Shown here: positions 36,153 to 48,826 of the stretch, piece after piece
Layout of the letters: each line of letters opens with the position of its first letter
How positions within the stretch are numbered: position 1 is the first letter of the stretch
Program-made: the position numbers and the translations under genes
The notes under the pieces: model-generated
What the model was told of the DNA's origin: nothing
Seen by the model: the letters and a program-made list of their open reading frames with translations, nothing else
Databases searched by the model: none
DNA from: Argopecten irradians
Taxonomy: Eukaryota; Mollusca; Bivalvia; Pectinida; Pectinidae
Length of the DNA stretch: 64,000 nucleotides
Reading direction: 5' to 3'
Assembly: GCF_041381155.1 (NCBI RefSeq)
Contig: NC_091134.1
Coordinates: forward strand, 73,057,469-73,121,468

Positions 36153-37274
36153 CACTAATACGCATCCGCCACTAGCTGTATACAGCCGTACAGGGCTTTG
36201 TCACTAATACACATCCGCCACAAGCTGTATACAGCCGTACAGGGCTTTGCCACTAATACACATCCGCCACAAGCTGTATACAGCCGTACAGGGCTTTGCC
36301 ACTAATACAGATCCGCCACAAGCTGTATACAGACGTACAGGGCTTTGCCACTAATACACATCCGCCACAAGCTGTATACAGCCGTACAGGGCTTTGCCAC
36401 TAATACACATCCGCCACAAGCTGTATACAGCCGTACAGGGCTTTGCCACTAATACAGATCCGCCACTAGCTGTATACAGACGTACAGGGCTTTGCCACTA
36501 ATACACATCCGCCACAAGCTGTATACAGCCGTACAGGGCTTTGCCACTAATACACATCCGCCAAAAGCTGTATACAGCCGTACAGGGCTTTGCCACTAAT
36601 ACACATCCGCCACAAGCTGTATACAGCCGTACAGGGCTTTGCCACTAATACACATCCGCCACAAGCTGTATACAGACGTACAGGGCTTTGCCACTAATAC
36701 ACATCCGCCACAAGCTGTATACAGCCGTACAGGGCTTTGCCACTAATACACATCCGCCACAAGCTGTATACAGCCGTACAGGGCTTTGCCACTAATACAG
36801 ATCCGCCACTAGCTGTATACAGACGTACAGGGCTTTGCCACTAATACACATCCGCCACAAGCTGTATACAGCCGTACAGGGCTTTGCCACTAATACAGAT
36901 CCGCCACAAGCTGTATACAGACGTACAGGGCTTTGCCACTAATACACATCCGCCACTAGCTGTATACAGCCGCACAGGGCTTTGCCACTAATACACATCC
37001 GCCAAAAGCTGTATACAGCCGTACAGGGCTTTGCCACTTATACACATCCGCCACAAGCTGTATACAGCCGTACAGGGCTTTGCCACTAATACACATCCGC
37101 CCCTAGCTGTATACAGACGTACAGGGCTTTGCCACTAATACACATCCGCCACTAGCTGTATACAGCCGTACAGGGCTTTGCCACTAATACAGATCCGCCA
37201 CAAGCTGTATACAGACATACAGGGCTTTGCCACTAATACACATCCGCCACTAGCTGTATACAGCCGCACAGGGC
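36153..37274. repeat. 49-bp minisatellite (about 23 units)
   Basis: Units run cactaatacacatccgccac, then aagctgtatacagccgtaca, then gggctttgc. Variable positions are acacat/acagat, cacaag/cactag and agccg/agacg. All five acagat units also carry agac at the third site, so units amplified as linked variants. The period is not a multiple of three and there is no reading frame. Confidence 0.97.
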
Positions 37275-40200
37275 AAAGAAATCTGATATATTATAATGAT
37301 AATAGAGTAGATTCAGTCTGTTCATTATGTCAAGAAAACTTGTATCTCATACAAGTCAACATTATAGTATAAATACATTTCTAATCTCTTGTACAATCTT
37401 ATTGATTTTTTTATCACAGTTTTTAATGGATGTTATACACACACTTGTAATTCATTACACAATATAATTATCAAGTCCATAAAGTTATCAAATTACAAGT
37501 CCATAAAGTTATCAAAGTCATGACTGGAACAGTCTCGGAAAAGAGAAGGTCTTAGTGTCTTGGAGTTTTACTTCAAACACATTTGTTAAATGTAACAAAA
37601 TAGCCTTCCATAACAAAGCTAGCACTAGAAAATGTAAGTCTACCAAAGTGGACATATTTTTGATGTTCCTTATAAAATCTCAAGATTGTCAAATTCAATC
37701 TTGGTAGCAGATAATTTTATTCGATTCCAAACCTGGATATTGTTGAATGAATCTGTAAATCCTTATGTAGTCATTCTATCAATTCAACATTGAATGACCT
37801 TTACAAGGTGTACATACTTCTCAACCTAAACACTAATCCCATCACTTTAACATTCACTAACATACAACATACTTAGATATACGACCACTCATTCAATCTA
37901 ATGGCAATTATATAATCTGTCATTCAACCTACTGGCAATTATATGATCTGTCATTCAACCTGATTTAAAAGAAAGCCAATTTTACCATAAACTCAAATGA
38001 TCCAAATCATCCACAAAGAAGTGAAATGCAAACCAAAAGCATTGTTATGTACATAAGCCATTTACACACAATTTAAACCTTCAAAGACACTGCAAATTTA
38101 ATTCTGTGACAGGGGCGTGTGTATTATGTTTTTATTGTAAGTCAAATTAATACATACATATTTAACGATGAAATAAATATTAGATGGTGTCTGACTTTAA
38201 CTTGGATACATGTTTTCTTTTACTTCTTTCATTCCTCATCTGTATTTGTCAATCAAGTCGTACCCTACTTAAGTATTAGATTCTCACACATTATAAACAT
38301 CCATTTATCTATCACTACAGAGCACACATTTTTAAATGACATGCCATTTTAATGCTATAAATGAGTAGAATTATTTCCTTATTAAGCATTAAACTTCCAT
38401 TTGGTTTATTGATTTACAATTTAATTTCATATGTTACACTCATTTCTATTTGATACATCTTTGAGGTATTTTTTCCATAGACCAAAAAGATTGTGCGACA
38501 AGTATTATGATGTCATACATACAGAGCAATTTCACAGGAAATTTTAAAAGCAGCAGTCAAAAAAACTGAATTATTGGATAAGATATCACACTATGGAATT
38601 TGTTTTATTGTAAAAGTAAGTGAAAACAGAGAAGCCTAAAAGATACCCCACTGAGTTATTCAAATAGAATTATGAAACATAATTCTCAATATCTATTGGG
38701 TTTATATAGTTAGAGACAAAAAATGAACGAACATTCTTTTTCATAGACGTTTTATGTCAATGAAGAATGTCCCTTCGTTTTTGTCTGTGACTTAATAAAC
38801 CCAAAAGATATTGAGAATAATGCTTAAATATCACTTGCAGTGGATATGTTGTCATCTGAAAAGTTAATGCTATTTGAATCTTACATCTACATTCATCATA
38901 CAACAATACCCATCCAGCACTTTTTCACTTGGCCATCAAAGGCTTATGAAATGTTTACAATCTCCTCACAAAAGTCAACTTTGATACTCAAATACATACA
39001 AATATGAGATATTGAACACCCTCTAACATGTAAGTCATTGAAAGCTTGCACTCATCATCTATGATAAAGGATCCTGTTGTGGTGTGCTTTTTACGGTTTT
39101 CTGTCTGAACAACATTTCAAAGATAACTTAAATTAGTTTTCCTTATTTATATCTAAGACTAGATAACATGAATAACCATTATATCTCCACATTCAACAAT
39201 AGCAATGAAATATCTTAATTCTTCGATCATTACTACTAAAGAGTGATTAGCCAATTACAAAATACAGTCTTTTATCAGCGAGCAAATATCCATTCTCTGG
39301 GCGCTGTTTATAGCCTGTTATTTATGGGGGATGTTATTGTAGGAATGTTGCTGTTTTGTTTATGTATCGTATATGGTTTACTACTTACTATGTGTCATGT
39401 GCACAGTTAAACAAGCAGAAGATACATAAGGCACAAGTATAAGGACCTGTTATGTATAGCTATCGTAAGAAAATATGTACACAACTGTGTTATAATCGTG
39501 TCAGTAACACTATCACATACAGTAAATATACCTAAACAGAAAGGCTCTTAATCATAGCACTATGTCTAAACAAAGCTCTTGATAGGAGACACTGAATTCC
39601 CAAACAGATCCATTGACAATGACAAAAGAATATCAAAAATAGAAAGTGTAACGACTGGTATCATAAATCAACTGAATTAATATCACAGCTAAATGATTAT
39701 TGTAATAAGTACTGCTCAGGATAAAGTACACAGGCTTTCGTCAGTAGGTGACAAGTATACCTAGGTATTTAAACAGACATACATTACATAGTTTATAAAT
39801 CAAATACATATTGTAGATCGATATGTTGGTATACATGCATTTGTATGTTATGTACTGTGACAAGTATTTTCTTGCTGATGAGATATCAACTGAAGGGTGA
39901 CAGGTAAACACAATATAACCCCACCAATCTGATTGGCGAGAATATCCACAATATACTCAACTAACAGTGCCTTTTGGTGATATCTATATAATAGTCTAGA
40001 ACATAATCCAACCAAATCATTCAAAATAGTTTATACACAATGTCAGTGCATATTGTGAATTCATTCAACCCATTCAAAATATATTGCTGTGCAAAGATAA
40101 AGCCCAAAACATCTAATTTCAAAAATCATACCAGTTTAAACAAGATCTCCCAAAATAAAAATGTCCTACCCTGATTAACATCACACGTAACATTTAGGCA

Positions 40201-40534
40201 CTTCTGTCAAACAACATGAGTAAACATCCTCTGAACAATCAAGTCAACAGATAGAAGTTGCATACATTCTTTTTACACTGGAATGTCCAGTCAAAGTCAT
40301 AATTTATGTAATATCCAAAATTGTCACGACAGAATCAACACTACAAGAGTCCATTATAGTCGCTATAGGAAACTGCACAAAATGAAGTGCACAAAGGAAT
40401 CCTATAGAAATATTTAATACCAGTGTAGCAATACATGGTTAGCAGGGCTACTTTTCTAGTTAGGGGGGGGGGGGTTAAATCATTTTTTTTAGGTTTAGTA
40501 AGTTTGTTAAATTTTCTTTTCAAAAACATTGACT
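37275..40534. other. Long gene-free stretch between convergent genes
   Basis: No exon or transposon recognised in 3.2 kb of AT-rich sequence. It may include an extended 3' UTR of the BAK-like gene. One small imperfect inverted pair involving tatctattgggtttat (about 38690) and aataaacccaaaagata (about 38793) was noticed. Confidence 0.4.
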
Positions 40535-40540
40535 TTTATT
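40535..40540 (-). terminator. Possible polyadenylation signal of the BAK-like gene
   Basis: AATAAA on the minus strand, about 345 bp after the stop codon at 40886-40888. It is the nearest one seen, but usage is not shown by the sequence. Confidence 0.4.
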
Positions 40541-40885
40541 TCAGTTACTTTGATTAGTTAAGTGAAGTATTGTCTTTGGTATATAGTCTTCTTGAAATTC
40601 ATTAAAAGGACGTTTGAAAGACCGATGAATATTTACTTCTATGTGTACTGAAGTTTACTGAGCTGTCATTGGCATTCCTTCTAACTGATACATGTTATAC
40701 TGTGTGTGTGTCTAGCCATGATAACAATGGATATTACATAAAACTAACTCTCTTGCTCACTGTAAAACATCCCTCTACGCTGTCGGTTTCCTCTTCGACC
40801 ATTTTAAAATGTCTTTGGGCTGGTCATGGAGTAATCTTCTCAACTGAGATCAATGTCAATGATAACTACTAGACCAAACGTTCAC

Positions 40886-40999
40886 TCAACTTCCTTTTTT
40901 GTTGAAGTAGAACACTGCACCTATGGCTAGGAAACAGATTCCAGCGATGGCCCCAAGAGTCTTCAAGCTAACGGTTGGCATGTACTTGAGGGCCGCCAC
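40886..40999 (-). CDS. BAK-like gene, exon 4 (tail anchor)
   Basis: 114 bp, acceptor tcctctag, 37 residues and TGA. Encodes the C-terminal hydrophobic segment followed by a short lysine-containing tail. Confidence 0.88.
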   Translation of the reverse strand: MAALKYMPTVSLKTLGAIAGICFLAIGAVFYFNKKGS

Positions 41000-43900
41000 C
41001 TAGAGGAGAAACAGGTTTACTCACTATCTAATACAGTAGGTGTTGATGCATTTCAAGTTCTAAAGGGAGATAATCTAATTCTACTGATATTTTCATGTAC
41101 TTTCTTTTTATTTTGATTAAACAAAATCGGTATGTTCTTAAATCTTTCTCACTCAAAAAAGGTACATTTTAGATAGTACAGCAGAATAAAACACATGCGA
41201 TATATTGTTACAGTATTTCAATTTCCTTTTCATTTAAACTATCAAGAGTTCATCCAAAGGATGACACGATACAATCTGCTTTTAACCTTTAAGAACACAT
41301 CACTAATACTTACCCATCCACCTTCCCGCGCTATCCATGATGCAATCATCTCCTTGATGAATCGGACCACATGGTTAATGATGAGTTTTAGAAAGTCTGC
41401 GAATCTCGAGGCTCGTTCTCGGACACGCAAAACTTTCATTGCTATTCTGTATGCAAAACACAGGAGCGCCGAGACCCTGCCCCAGTTTATCCCTTCAGAA
41501 AATAATCTGTGAGAGAAACATAAATACACAACATAAATAACCAAATATAGGATATTCTAGTTAGGCATACACTCAATTGATGTTACAACTAGTTTAAAAG
41601 GATAAGCAATAATGGTTATCACATATATGTTTACAAATGGTTGAACAGAAATTTTGAAATAAATGTTGACTCTTACACTGGTAGCACTGTTCTGTTAATT
41701 TTCGTTCTTAAACTGTTATTTTAACCATATTCGTGATTTTTTTTAAATATTTATGTTGGTTATATCTGTTTTACTGTTATTATCAAAATTTTAGTTATCT
41801 TTAACTAAAAGCATGTTATTATTTTCTAGCACACGTTATAATTTTGCTGCTGTGTTATCTCTATCTTTGCATGCGTTTGTCTTTTTTAAATGATGTTAGA
41901 TTTAGTGGCTGATGTCATTATTTATTTTGCATTGTTATTCATTTCATTTCACGTGTTAGTGTCAGCAATGATTGTTAATGATTTTGTTTCCCATGTTATT
42001 GCCAGAATGTTACGTGATTTTTATGTGAAACTTCGTTAGCATCAACAGAACATGTGATTATTTACGTGACCACGTTACGAGTATCGTTGGAAACGTTATT
42101 TTTTTTGAAAGCGTTATTTTTTTCGTGGAAATACCACTGCCTATTGTTCTCATTGACCCCCTACGGCGACAGCGTAGTGAGCCGGCGGGCGAGCTTCGCT
42201 AATGTGTTGACCACCCACCCATAACGAGAGCACGGCTCCCAATATATAGTCGATTGGCGGTATCGCTGTCACTGTATCGCTACCGTATCGCATGTGCTGT
42301 GCAACTGGGCATGGAATATATATATAGTTTTCAGTTACTATATTTACAGTACTTTTTCTCCAAAGTTTGCATTCACTGTATAAATTTATTGAAAATTCCT
42401 TACATAAACTACACTGTACAAAGATTTGATGTTTTTTAACATATTATGTATTTCAAGTTTATTGATTATTACGTTATAAATGTAATATATAGATATGTTT
42501 CTGATAACGTACGTAATCTGTTTTGATTAACGAAATTGTGTACATTTCTTGAATGGCTGATTAACAAAATTATTTGTCGAAGTTATGCATATTATGGAAT
42601 CTGTTTTGATTAACGAAATTGTATACATTTCTTGAATGGCTGATTTATATTGTGACCGTCGATGTTATTGATAGCACATCAGTTATAGTACAGCTATAAG
42701 CCATGGACTATTATGACGTCACACGGTTTAGAGCTAGAAAATACGCATGATCGGGTGGTCAGAAAATTTGACCTCGATATCGACTTCTTACGGGTTATTC
42801 CAGTCGTGCGCGGCACGGAGAGGTTTCTACACGTGCTAATAAAGCCATTTCCAGCATAAACTGAAATTATTATTTTTGACTGCACAAATCCTTTAAGTCT
42901 CTGGTTAAGATTTCAACCAATTTGCAACTCATAAAGAGATTTTTTACGTCTACTAGCAACTTTCAATGTTAATGGTCCCTTTCAATATCTTTGTCTATAA
43001 AGTGTATACAATTATTGTCTAGCATAGGTCTAGTGTGAATTCCAGGATAATCACACTAGCAGACATGGCGAGAACCTGTAAGTGCTGTGACCTGTCACTC
43101 AGAGAGGGAGGGAGAGAAAGAAAGAAAGAGAAAGGGAGAATTAAATATGAAGAAAAATGTTAATCGCTAAGATGAATACAAGTATGTGTTACTTTTTACT
43201 ACAGTCTTTAGAAAGAATGCATAGATCATTGAAAAAAGTAAGGAATCTACACAAAAGTTTTACCCTCATTAAATATACATAATTTTCCACCAGCCTCCGC
43301 ATCCAGGTGAAATTGTACAGGGTTACATTGTTCATCGCGGTTCTCACAATTACGCTTTCGTCCCGCATTGCTTAACAGTTTATAAGAAAACGAAAGTTCA
43401 TGACAATGCTATTTATTAATTAAAAAAAATCAGAGAGAAACGTAGCATCACAATACATGTCCTGACATCGAAATGCGGATATCTAGGTGTCCGGCAACTA
43501 ATGACTCCGAGTGTCTTGAAAGGAGAACACACCTCATTTTATCGTGACACAAATTCTTTGATAGTAGAGTATAGTTTTCCTTTAACTAGATGACTCTATG
43601 TCATGGTACCATTTTTTCAAAAATCTTTGTTGAAGTTAATGGCTTAGTTACCAAGCCGATTCCAAACAGTACATACAAATTAATGGTAACGGCCTTCTAG
43701 CGTAGATAATAATACTTGACGAAAATAAAGATCCACGACTGCTTGACCCGCAGGCAATTTTCACGGGTCGCTGCGCATGTTACATGTCCCTGCGCGGTAG
43801 CAAGTCGCGGTAGCAAGTCGGATACAATGGAGTTTGTTTTGACAGTGATTTTAGCATGAACTTGAATATATATTTCACTTTTCTTAACGTAGACAAAACG

Positions 43901-46900
43901 TACAATACAGTGTATTTAATTAAATAAAAGCATGTCAGTTTGCATCATGCGTATTGTAACTGTATTCAAGAGACGTGCATTTGATATTTATTTGTGTCTT
44001 CCCTGTACGATACGACATATAGAATTACCGTCGGTATAGTAGATTTTGTAATGTACATTTTGAATATATAGCACTTGTTCCAAAATATGCCTCAAATAAT
44101 GTTGTGATATATATAAATCAGCCATTCAAGAAATGTACACAATTTTGTTAATCAAAACAGATTCCATAATATGCATAACTTAGACAAATAATTTTGTTAA
44201 TCAGCCATTCAAGAAATGTACACAATTTCGTTAATCAAAACATATTACGTATGTTATCAGAAACATATCTATATATTACATTTATAACGTAATAATCAAT
44301 AAACTTGAAATACACAATATGTTAAAAAACATCAAATCTTTGTACAGTGTAGTTAAACTATGACCGATTCCAAGGATTTAAATGTCCTTGCCGATTCCAA
44401 CACAACCCTAATGTGTAAGGAATTTTCAATAAATTTATACAGTGAATGCAAACTTTGGAGAAAAAGAACTGTAAATATAGTAACTGAAAACTATATATAT
44501 TCCATGCTCAGTTGCACAGCACATGCGATACGGTAGCAATACAGTGACAGCGATACCGCCAATCGACTATATATTGGGAGCCGTGCTCTCGTTATGGGTG
44601 AGTGGTCAACACACTAGCGAAGCTCGCCCGCCGGCTCACTGCGCTGTCGCTGTAGCGGGTCAATGAGAACAATAGGCAGTGGTATTTCCACGAAAAAAAT
44701 AATGCTTTCAAAAAAATAATGTTTCCAACGATACTCGTAATGTGGTCACGTAAATAATCACATGTTCTGTTGATGCTAACAAAGTTTCACATAAAAATCA
44801 CGTAACATTCTGGCAATAACATGGGAAACAAAATCATTAACAATCATTGCTGACACTAACACGTGAAATGAAATGAATAACAATGCAAAATAAATAATAA
44901 CATCAGCCACTAAATCTAACATCATTTAAGACAAACGCATGCAAAGATAGAGATAACACAGCAACAAAAATATAACGTGTGCTAGAAAATAATAACATGC
45001 TTTTAGTTAAAGATAACTAAAATTTTGATAATAACAGTAAAACAGATATAACCAACATAAATATTTAAAAAAAATCACGAATATGGTTAAAATAACAGTT
45101 TAAGAACGAAAATTAACAGAACAGGGTTATTCGACATCAAAGTCTAATGTATACTTAGTGGGACACTGATTGTTAATACCCAAATTCTGAAAACACAGAG
45201 TAATTTCGTTGTTGTCATTTTGGTTTAGTGAGTGCGTTTTAAAAACTTAGTATATATAGTAATGTCCCAAGTATGGTAAGCTGAGGTTCCCAACAATAAA
45301 CCACAGACCAACTGTCAGTATGAAACAGTTATCCCTAAAGCTTCCTTACTTTCTTGCTACACCTGCAAACACTTCATATGCTGTATCTTCTGTGATGTTC
45401 AACTGGTTGATCATGTCATTGAATTCATCAGCATATCTTCGGTTGATATCATCACCAATTCTTGCTAACTGGCGTCCAACCTGTGATGCTTGGCTGTAAT
45501 GAGAAAAAGTTTACAGCATACCAACGTCCCAACATCATCAGTGTACGTACAAAGTAATTATCCTGGTAAATGATGCATGTATATAACTGTTAAAAAATAA
45601 ATGCAATTACATTATATATTATGGATAATACCGATATATGTTGTTTTGGGTTGTGTTTTGTCTTTTTATATATGAAACTTTTCAGAAGCCTTATCATACT
45701 TCTTTAACTTGCAACATTTATTTTTAGATAGACATTTTTTTAATATGTGTAAATATGATCACCTTACTTTCATATAGGGGATAAACTATTAATATGTTTC
45801 AATATTACATCTCATCTTTAGACAATAGCTTGTATTTGTATAATAGGTTTGAAAATATTTCCATCACAATGACAGGCAATGCACTGATTTTATTTTTTGT
45901 TGAAATATCCAGAAGGATGGGATTTTTTTCTAAAAATTAATTGGATATTGATCATGAACCTGTCATTATTTGTTTCTTACATTCATTATGCCTTATGCAT
46001 TATAACAGCTGTACATGTATAATTATTTCTGATTCCAGAAAACGTATTCAAAAATAATTTTGATCATTCCTAAACTTTGACAAATTCAAACTCGCATTTG
46101 ACATTGTGAGAAATAAAACAAGAGATCCCAGAGGGATCTTGGCGCCCACCAAAGAATGATCTATGTCTGACAAAGGAAAGATGGATCTTTTCTCTACTTT
46201 TTAAACTTTTTCAAACATACTACATATAAAATTTGAGACAGATCGCTTCAGTACCTTTTGAGAAATAGCGGTAACAAACTTCAACTATCAAAATCCAAGA
46301 TGACTCCTTGGCGGCCATCTTGTTGATCAATCGGTCCCAAATCACAATATGCACAACTAGGGCCCTAGGGGAACCTACATGTGAAATTTGAGAAAAATCC
46401 ATTCAATACTTTCTGAGAAATAGCGATAACAAACTTTGAATATAAAAATCCAAGATGGCTGCCTGGCAGCAATTTTGTTGACCGATCGGTCCCAAATCAC
46501 AATATGCACAACTAGGGCCCTAGGGGAACCTACATATGAATTTTGAGACAGATCCCTTCAGTACTATCTGAGAAATAGCCATAACAAACTTTAACTATCG
46601 ATATCCAAGATGGCTGCCTGGCGGCCATCTTGTTCACCGATTGGTCCAAAAATGCAATATGCACAACAAGGGCCCTAGGGGAACCTACATATTAAATTTG
46701 AGAAAGATCCCTTCAGCACTTTTTGAGAAATGGGGATATCAAACCTTAACTAACAAAATCCAAGATGGCCGCCTGGCGGCCATCTTGTTTTTCCTATCAG
46801 CCTCAAAATCTGTATTACACAAATAGGGACCAAGGGTAACCTCCATGTGAAGTTTGAACAAAATCCCTTCAGTAGTTCTCAAGAAATACCGATAACAAAC

Positions 46901-48265
46901 TTCAACTGCCAAAATCAAAGATGGCTGCCTGGCGGCCATCTTGTTTTTCCGATCAGCCTCAAAATCTGTATGGCACAACTAGGGACCAATGGTAACCTCC
47001 ATGTGAAGTTTGAACAAAATCCCTTCAGTAGTTCTCAAGAAATATCGATAACAAACTTCAACTGCCAAAATCAAAGATGGCTGCCTGGCGGCCATCTTTG
47101 TTTTTCCGATCAGCCTCAAAATCTGTATGGCACAACTAGGAACCAATGGTAACCTCCATGTGAAGTTTGAACAAAATCCCTTCAGTAGTTCTCAAGAAAT
47201 ATCGATAACAAACTTCAACTGCCAAAATCAAAGATGGCTGCCTGGCGGCCATCTTGTTTTTCCGATCAGCCTCAAAATCTGTATTGCACAAATAGGGACC
47301 AAGGGTAACCTCCATGTGAAGTTTGAACAAAATCCCTTCAGTAGTTCTCAAGAAATATCGATAACAAACTTCAACTGCCAAAATCAAAGATGGCTGCCTG
47401 GCGGCCATCTTGTTTTTCCGATCAGCCTCAAAATCTGTATGGCACAACTAGGGACCAATGGTAACCTCCATGTGAAGTTTGAACAAAATCCCTTCAGTAG
47501 TTCTCAAGAAATATCGATAACAAACTTCAACTGCCAAAATCAAAGATGGCTGCCTGGCGGCCATCTTGTTTTTCCGATCAGCCTCAAAATCTGTATGGCA
47601 CAACTAGGAACCAATGGTAACCTCCATGTGAAGTTTGAACAAAATCCCTTCAGTAGTTCTCAAGAAATATTGATAACAAACTTCAACTGCCAAAATCAAA
47701 GATGGCTGCCTGGCGGCCATCTTGTTTTTCCGATCAGCCTCAAAATCTGTATGGCACAAATATGGACCAAGGGGACCCTCCATGTGAAGTTTGAACAAAA
47801 TCCCTGCAGCAGTTTTTTAAGAAATAGTGATAACAAGCATTGTTTACGGACGGACAACGGACCACGGACGCAGGGCGATTTGAATAGCCCACCATATGAT
47901 GATGGTGGGCTAATAAAAGTCTAGAATTAAGTCCCCAATACACTGTCTAAAAGCTGCCAGGATCTAGGGTGAAACGACCCAGGTATCTTAAAGATGTTTT
48001 GTGTTATATACCTCATGGGATCAGAGGTAAAATGAACGAGCTCTGGAATGGCTGGTGTATCCATCGTGTCTGGATCTTCCTCCATCTGCTCCTGCTGGTA
48101 TCTTTGGTACATAAAGTTACGGATGACATCCTCTGCTTGGTTTACAACATTTTCTTCTGTATCTGGCCGCAGGGAAACCTCTGATCCAGGAGATACTTGA
48201 CGGGATGTTGGAGAATCAGGGGAGTTCCATCTTCCACCTCCCCCTCCTCCATCCCACGTTGCCAT
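40886..48265 (-). CDS. BAK-type pro-apoptotic BCL-2 family protein
   Basis: Four coding exons on the minus strand: 48265-48012, 45493-45350, 41506-41314 and 40999-40886. All have GT/AG borders and matching phases, giving 705 bp (234 residues). The N-terminus is glycine-rich and disordered. The alpha-1 region (about 38-60) precedes a BH3 helix, VGRQLARIGDDINRRY, containing the core L....GDDIN. The BH1 motif SEGINWGRVSALL follows, with the central hydrophobic hairpin and a BH2-like IREGGW region (seen as WIAREGGW). The last exon is a hydrophobic segment (TLGAIAGICFLAIGAVFYF) followed by NKKGS, a tail anchor for the outer mitochondrial membrane. Exact word matches around BH3 and BH1 favour BAK over BAX. 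BAK proteins oligomerise to permeabilise mitochondria in apoptosis. The first ATG is used; ttccttcag at 48277-48285 could be an acceptor for a 5' UTR exon. Confidence 0.92.
41314..41506 (-). CDS. BAK-like gene, exon 3 (BH1 and BH2)
   Basis: 193 bp, acceptor tctcacag, donor TGG/GTAAGT in phase 0. Encodes LFSEGINWGRV and the following core helices. Confidence 0.92.
42656..42784. mobile_element. CRE-containing MITE, copy 2
   Basis: Matches 30268-30398 over its length, with the CRE palindrome at 42714-42721. It begins five bases inside the inner end of the left foldback arm, so it is part of, or inserted at, the loop boundary. Confidence 0.75.
42785..44110. other. Loop of the foldback element
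   Basis: No open frame of note. A purine-rich run (gagagggagggagagaaaga and onward, 43098-43140) is present. Inner copies of the word cagccattcaagaaatgt are found at the arm boundary. Confidence 0.5.
45350..45493 (-). CDS. BAK-like gene, exon 2 (BH3)
   Basis: 144 bp, acceptor ttacag, donor GAAA/GTAAGG. Encodes the BH3 helix and the following NITEDTAYEVFAGVA segment. The coding stretch falls below the usual open-frame length cut-offs and is recognised from protein similarity and splice sites. Confidence 0.9.
46118..47919 (+). repeat. 155-bp tandem array element 1, with head and tail hairpins
   Basis: Starts with acaagagatcccagagggat, whose agatcccagagggatct folds as a perfect short hairpin (46123-46139). 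Eleven or so units of about 155 bp follow (landmark aagatggctgcctggcggcc), increasingly uniform towards the right. Next come a gacggacaacggac stretch and a 10-bp-stem hairpin, agcccaccatatgatgatgg to 47911. It lies in intron 1 of the BAK-like gene on the opposite strand. Open frames through the units on both strands are by-products of the repeat. Confidence 0.93.
48012..48265 (-). CDS. BAK-like gene, coding exon 1
   Basis: Residues 1-84 plus two bases, donor ATGAG/GTATAT. Encodes the glycine-rich start and the alpha-1 region. Confidence 0.88.
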
Positions 48266-48275
48266 GATATATAGT

Positions 48276-48700
48276 ACTGAAGGAAACAAATCAGAAAAAG
48301 AAAATATCATCAATGATTTTACATATATGTACAGTTGATACTGTTGTTAAAAGTTTGGCTCATTTGATTAATTATAGCCCCCTCCTGCAACAATTTGGGA
48401 GGTGGATAGGTTATTCTGGATACAGGGTGTACATGTACAGTGTTTTTGCCAGCTATTTTGGGATTAGGACCCTAAGCAAAGATTGGGAAAATATAAAAAG
48501 TATAACTTTAATATTTTTTTTTACAATTTTGAAAACTTCTGGAAAAAGTTCCTTCATTTTTTATAATATATAAATATTATTGACATAGCTTTTCACATCA
48601 TTTTGGTGTCTTAACCGTATTTTACTACAATTGGGAAAATGTTGACTGAAATTTTGAAAATACAGTGCTATTTAATTTTTCAAATGGCAGCGGCATAGCT
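48276..48700. other. 5' flank of the BAK-like gene
   Basis: May hold an upstream non-coding exon and promoter. No TATA box or other clear signal recognised. Confidence 0.35.
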
Positions 48701-48709
48701 AGGTTTGGA

Positions 48710-48826
48710 AAGACCTGCATGCTTGGGGGGTGCAGGGGGTGGTAGCCCCCTGCTAAGGGTCCAGTGGCGAAGCCCCGGTAGGGGGTATGGGGGGCAAAGC
48801 CCCCCAGAAGCTGACAGGAAATTGTC
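48710..48826. mobile_element. GC-rich multi-hairpin repeat
   Basis: Successive hairpins: gcaggggg/ccccctgc (48732-48753), a ggcgaagcc turn, and ggggggc-aaa-gcccccc (48789-48805). They stand out against AT-rich flanks. The gggtccag..gcgaagcccc style is that of a dispersed structured repeat. Confidence 0.6.

Larger units (their letters stand above)
41687..45124. mobile_element. Foldback element with about 1-kb inverted arms in BAK intron 2
   Basis: Arms 41687-42650 and 44111-45124 are reverse complements with few differences. The outer end is ctgttctgttaattttcg and its complement; the inner end is tgatttatat and its complement. The right arm has about 60 extra bases near 44347-44410. The outer part of each arm repeats gttatt-like words roughly every 20 bp. 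The 1.46-kb loop has no transposase frame. No clear target duplication was found. Confidence 0.88.

Noticed and set aside
36153..37274. Regular repeats that could suggest a CRISPR array
   Set aside because: There are no unique spacers: the whole 49-bp unit repeats, and the genome is animal.
46739..47924. Repeat-protein frames (FEQNPFSSSQEI type) on both strands
   Set aside because: They track the 155-bp units of tandem array 1 and lie in an intron of the BAK-like gene.
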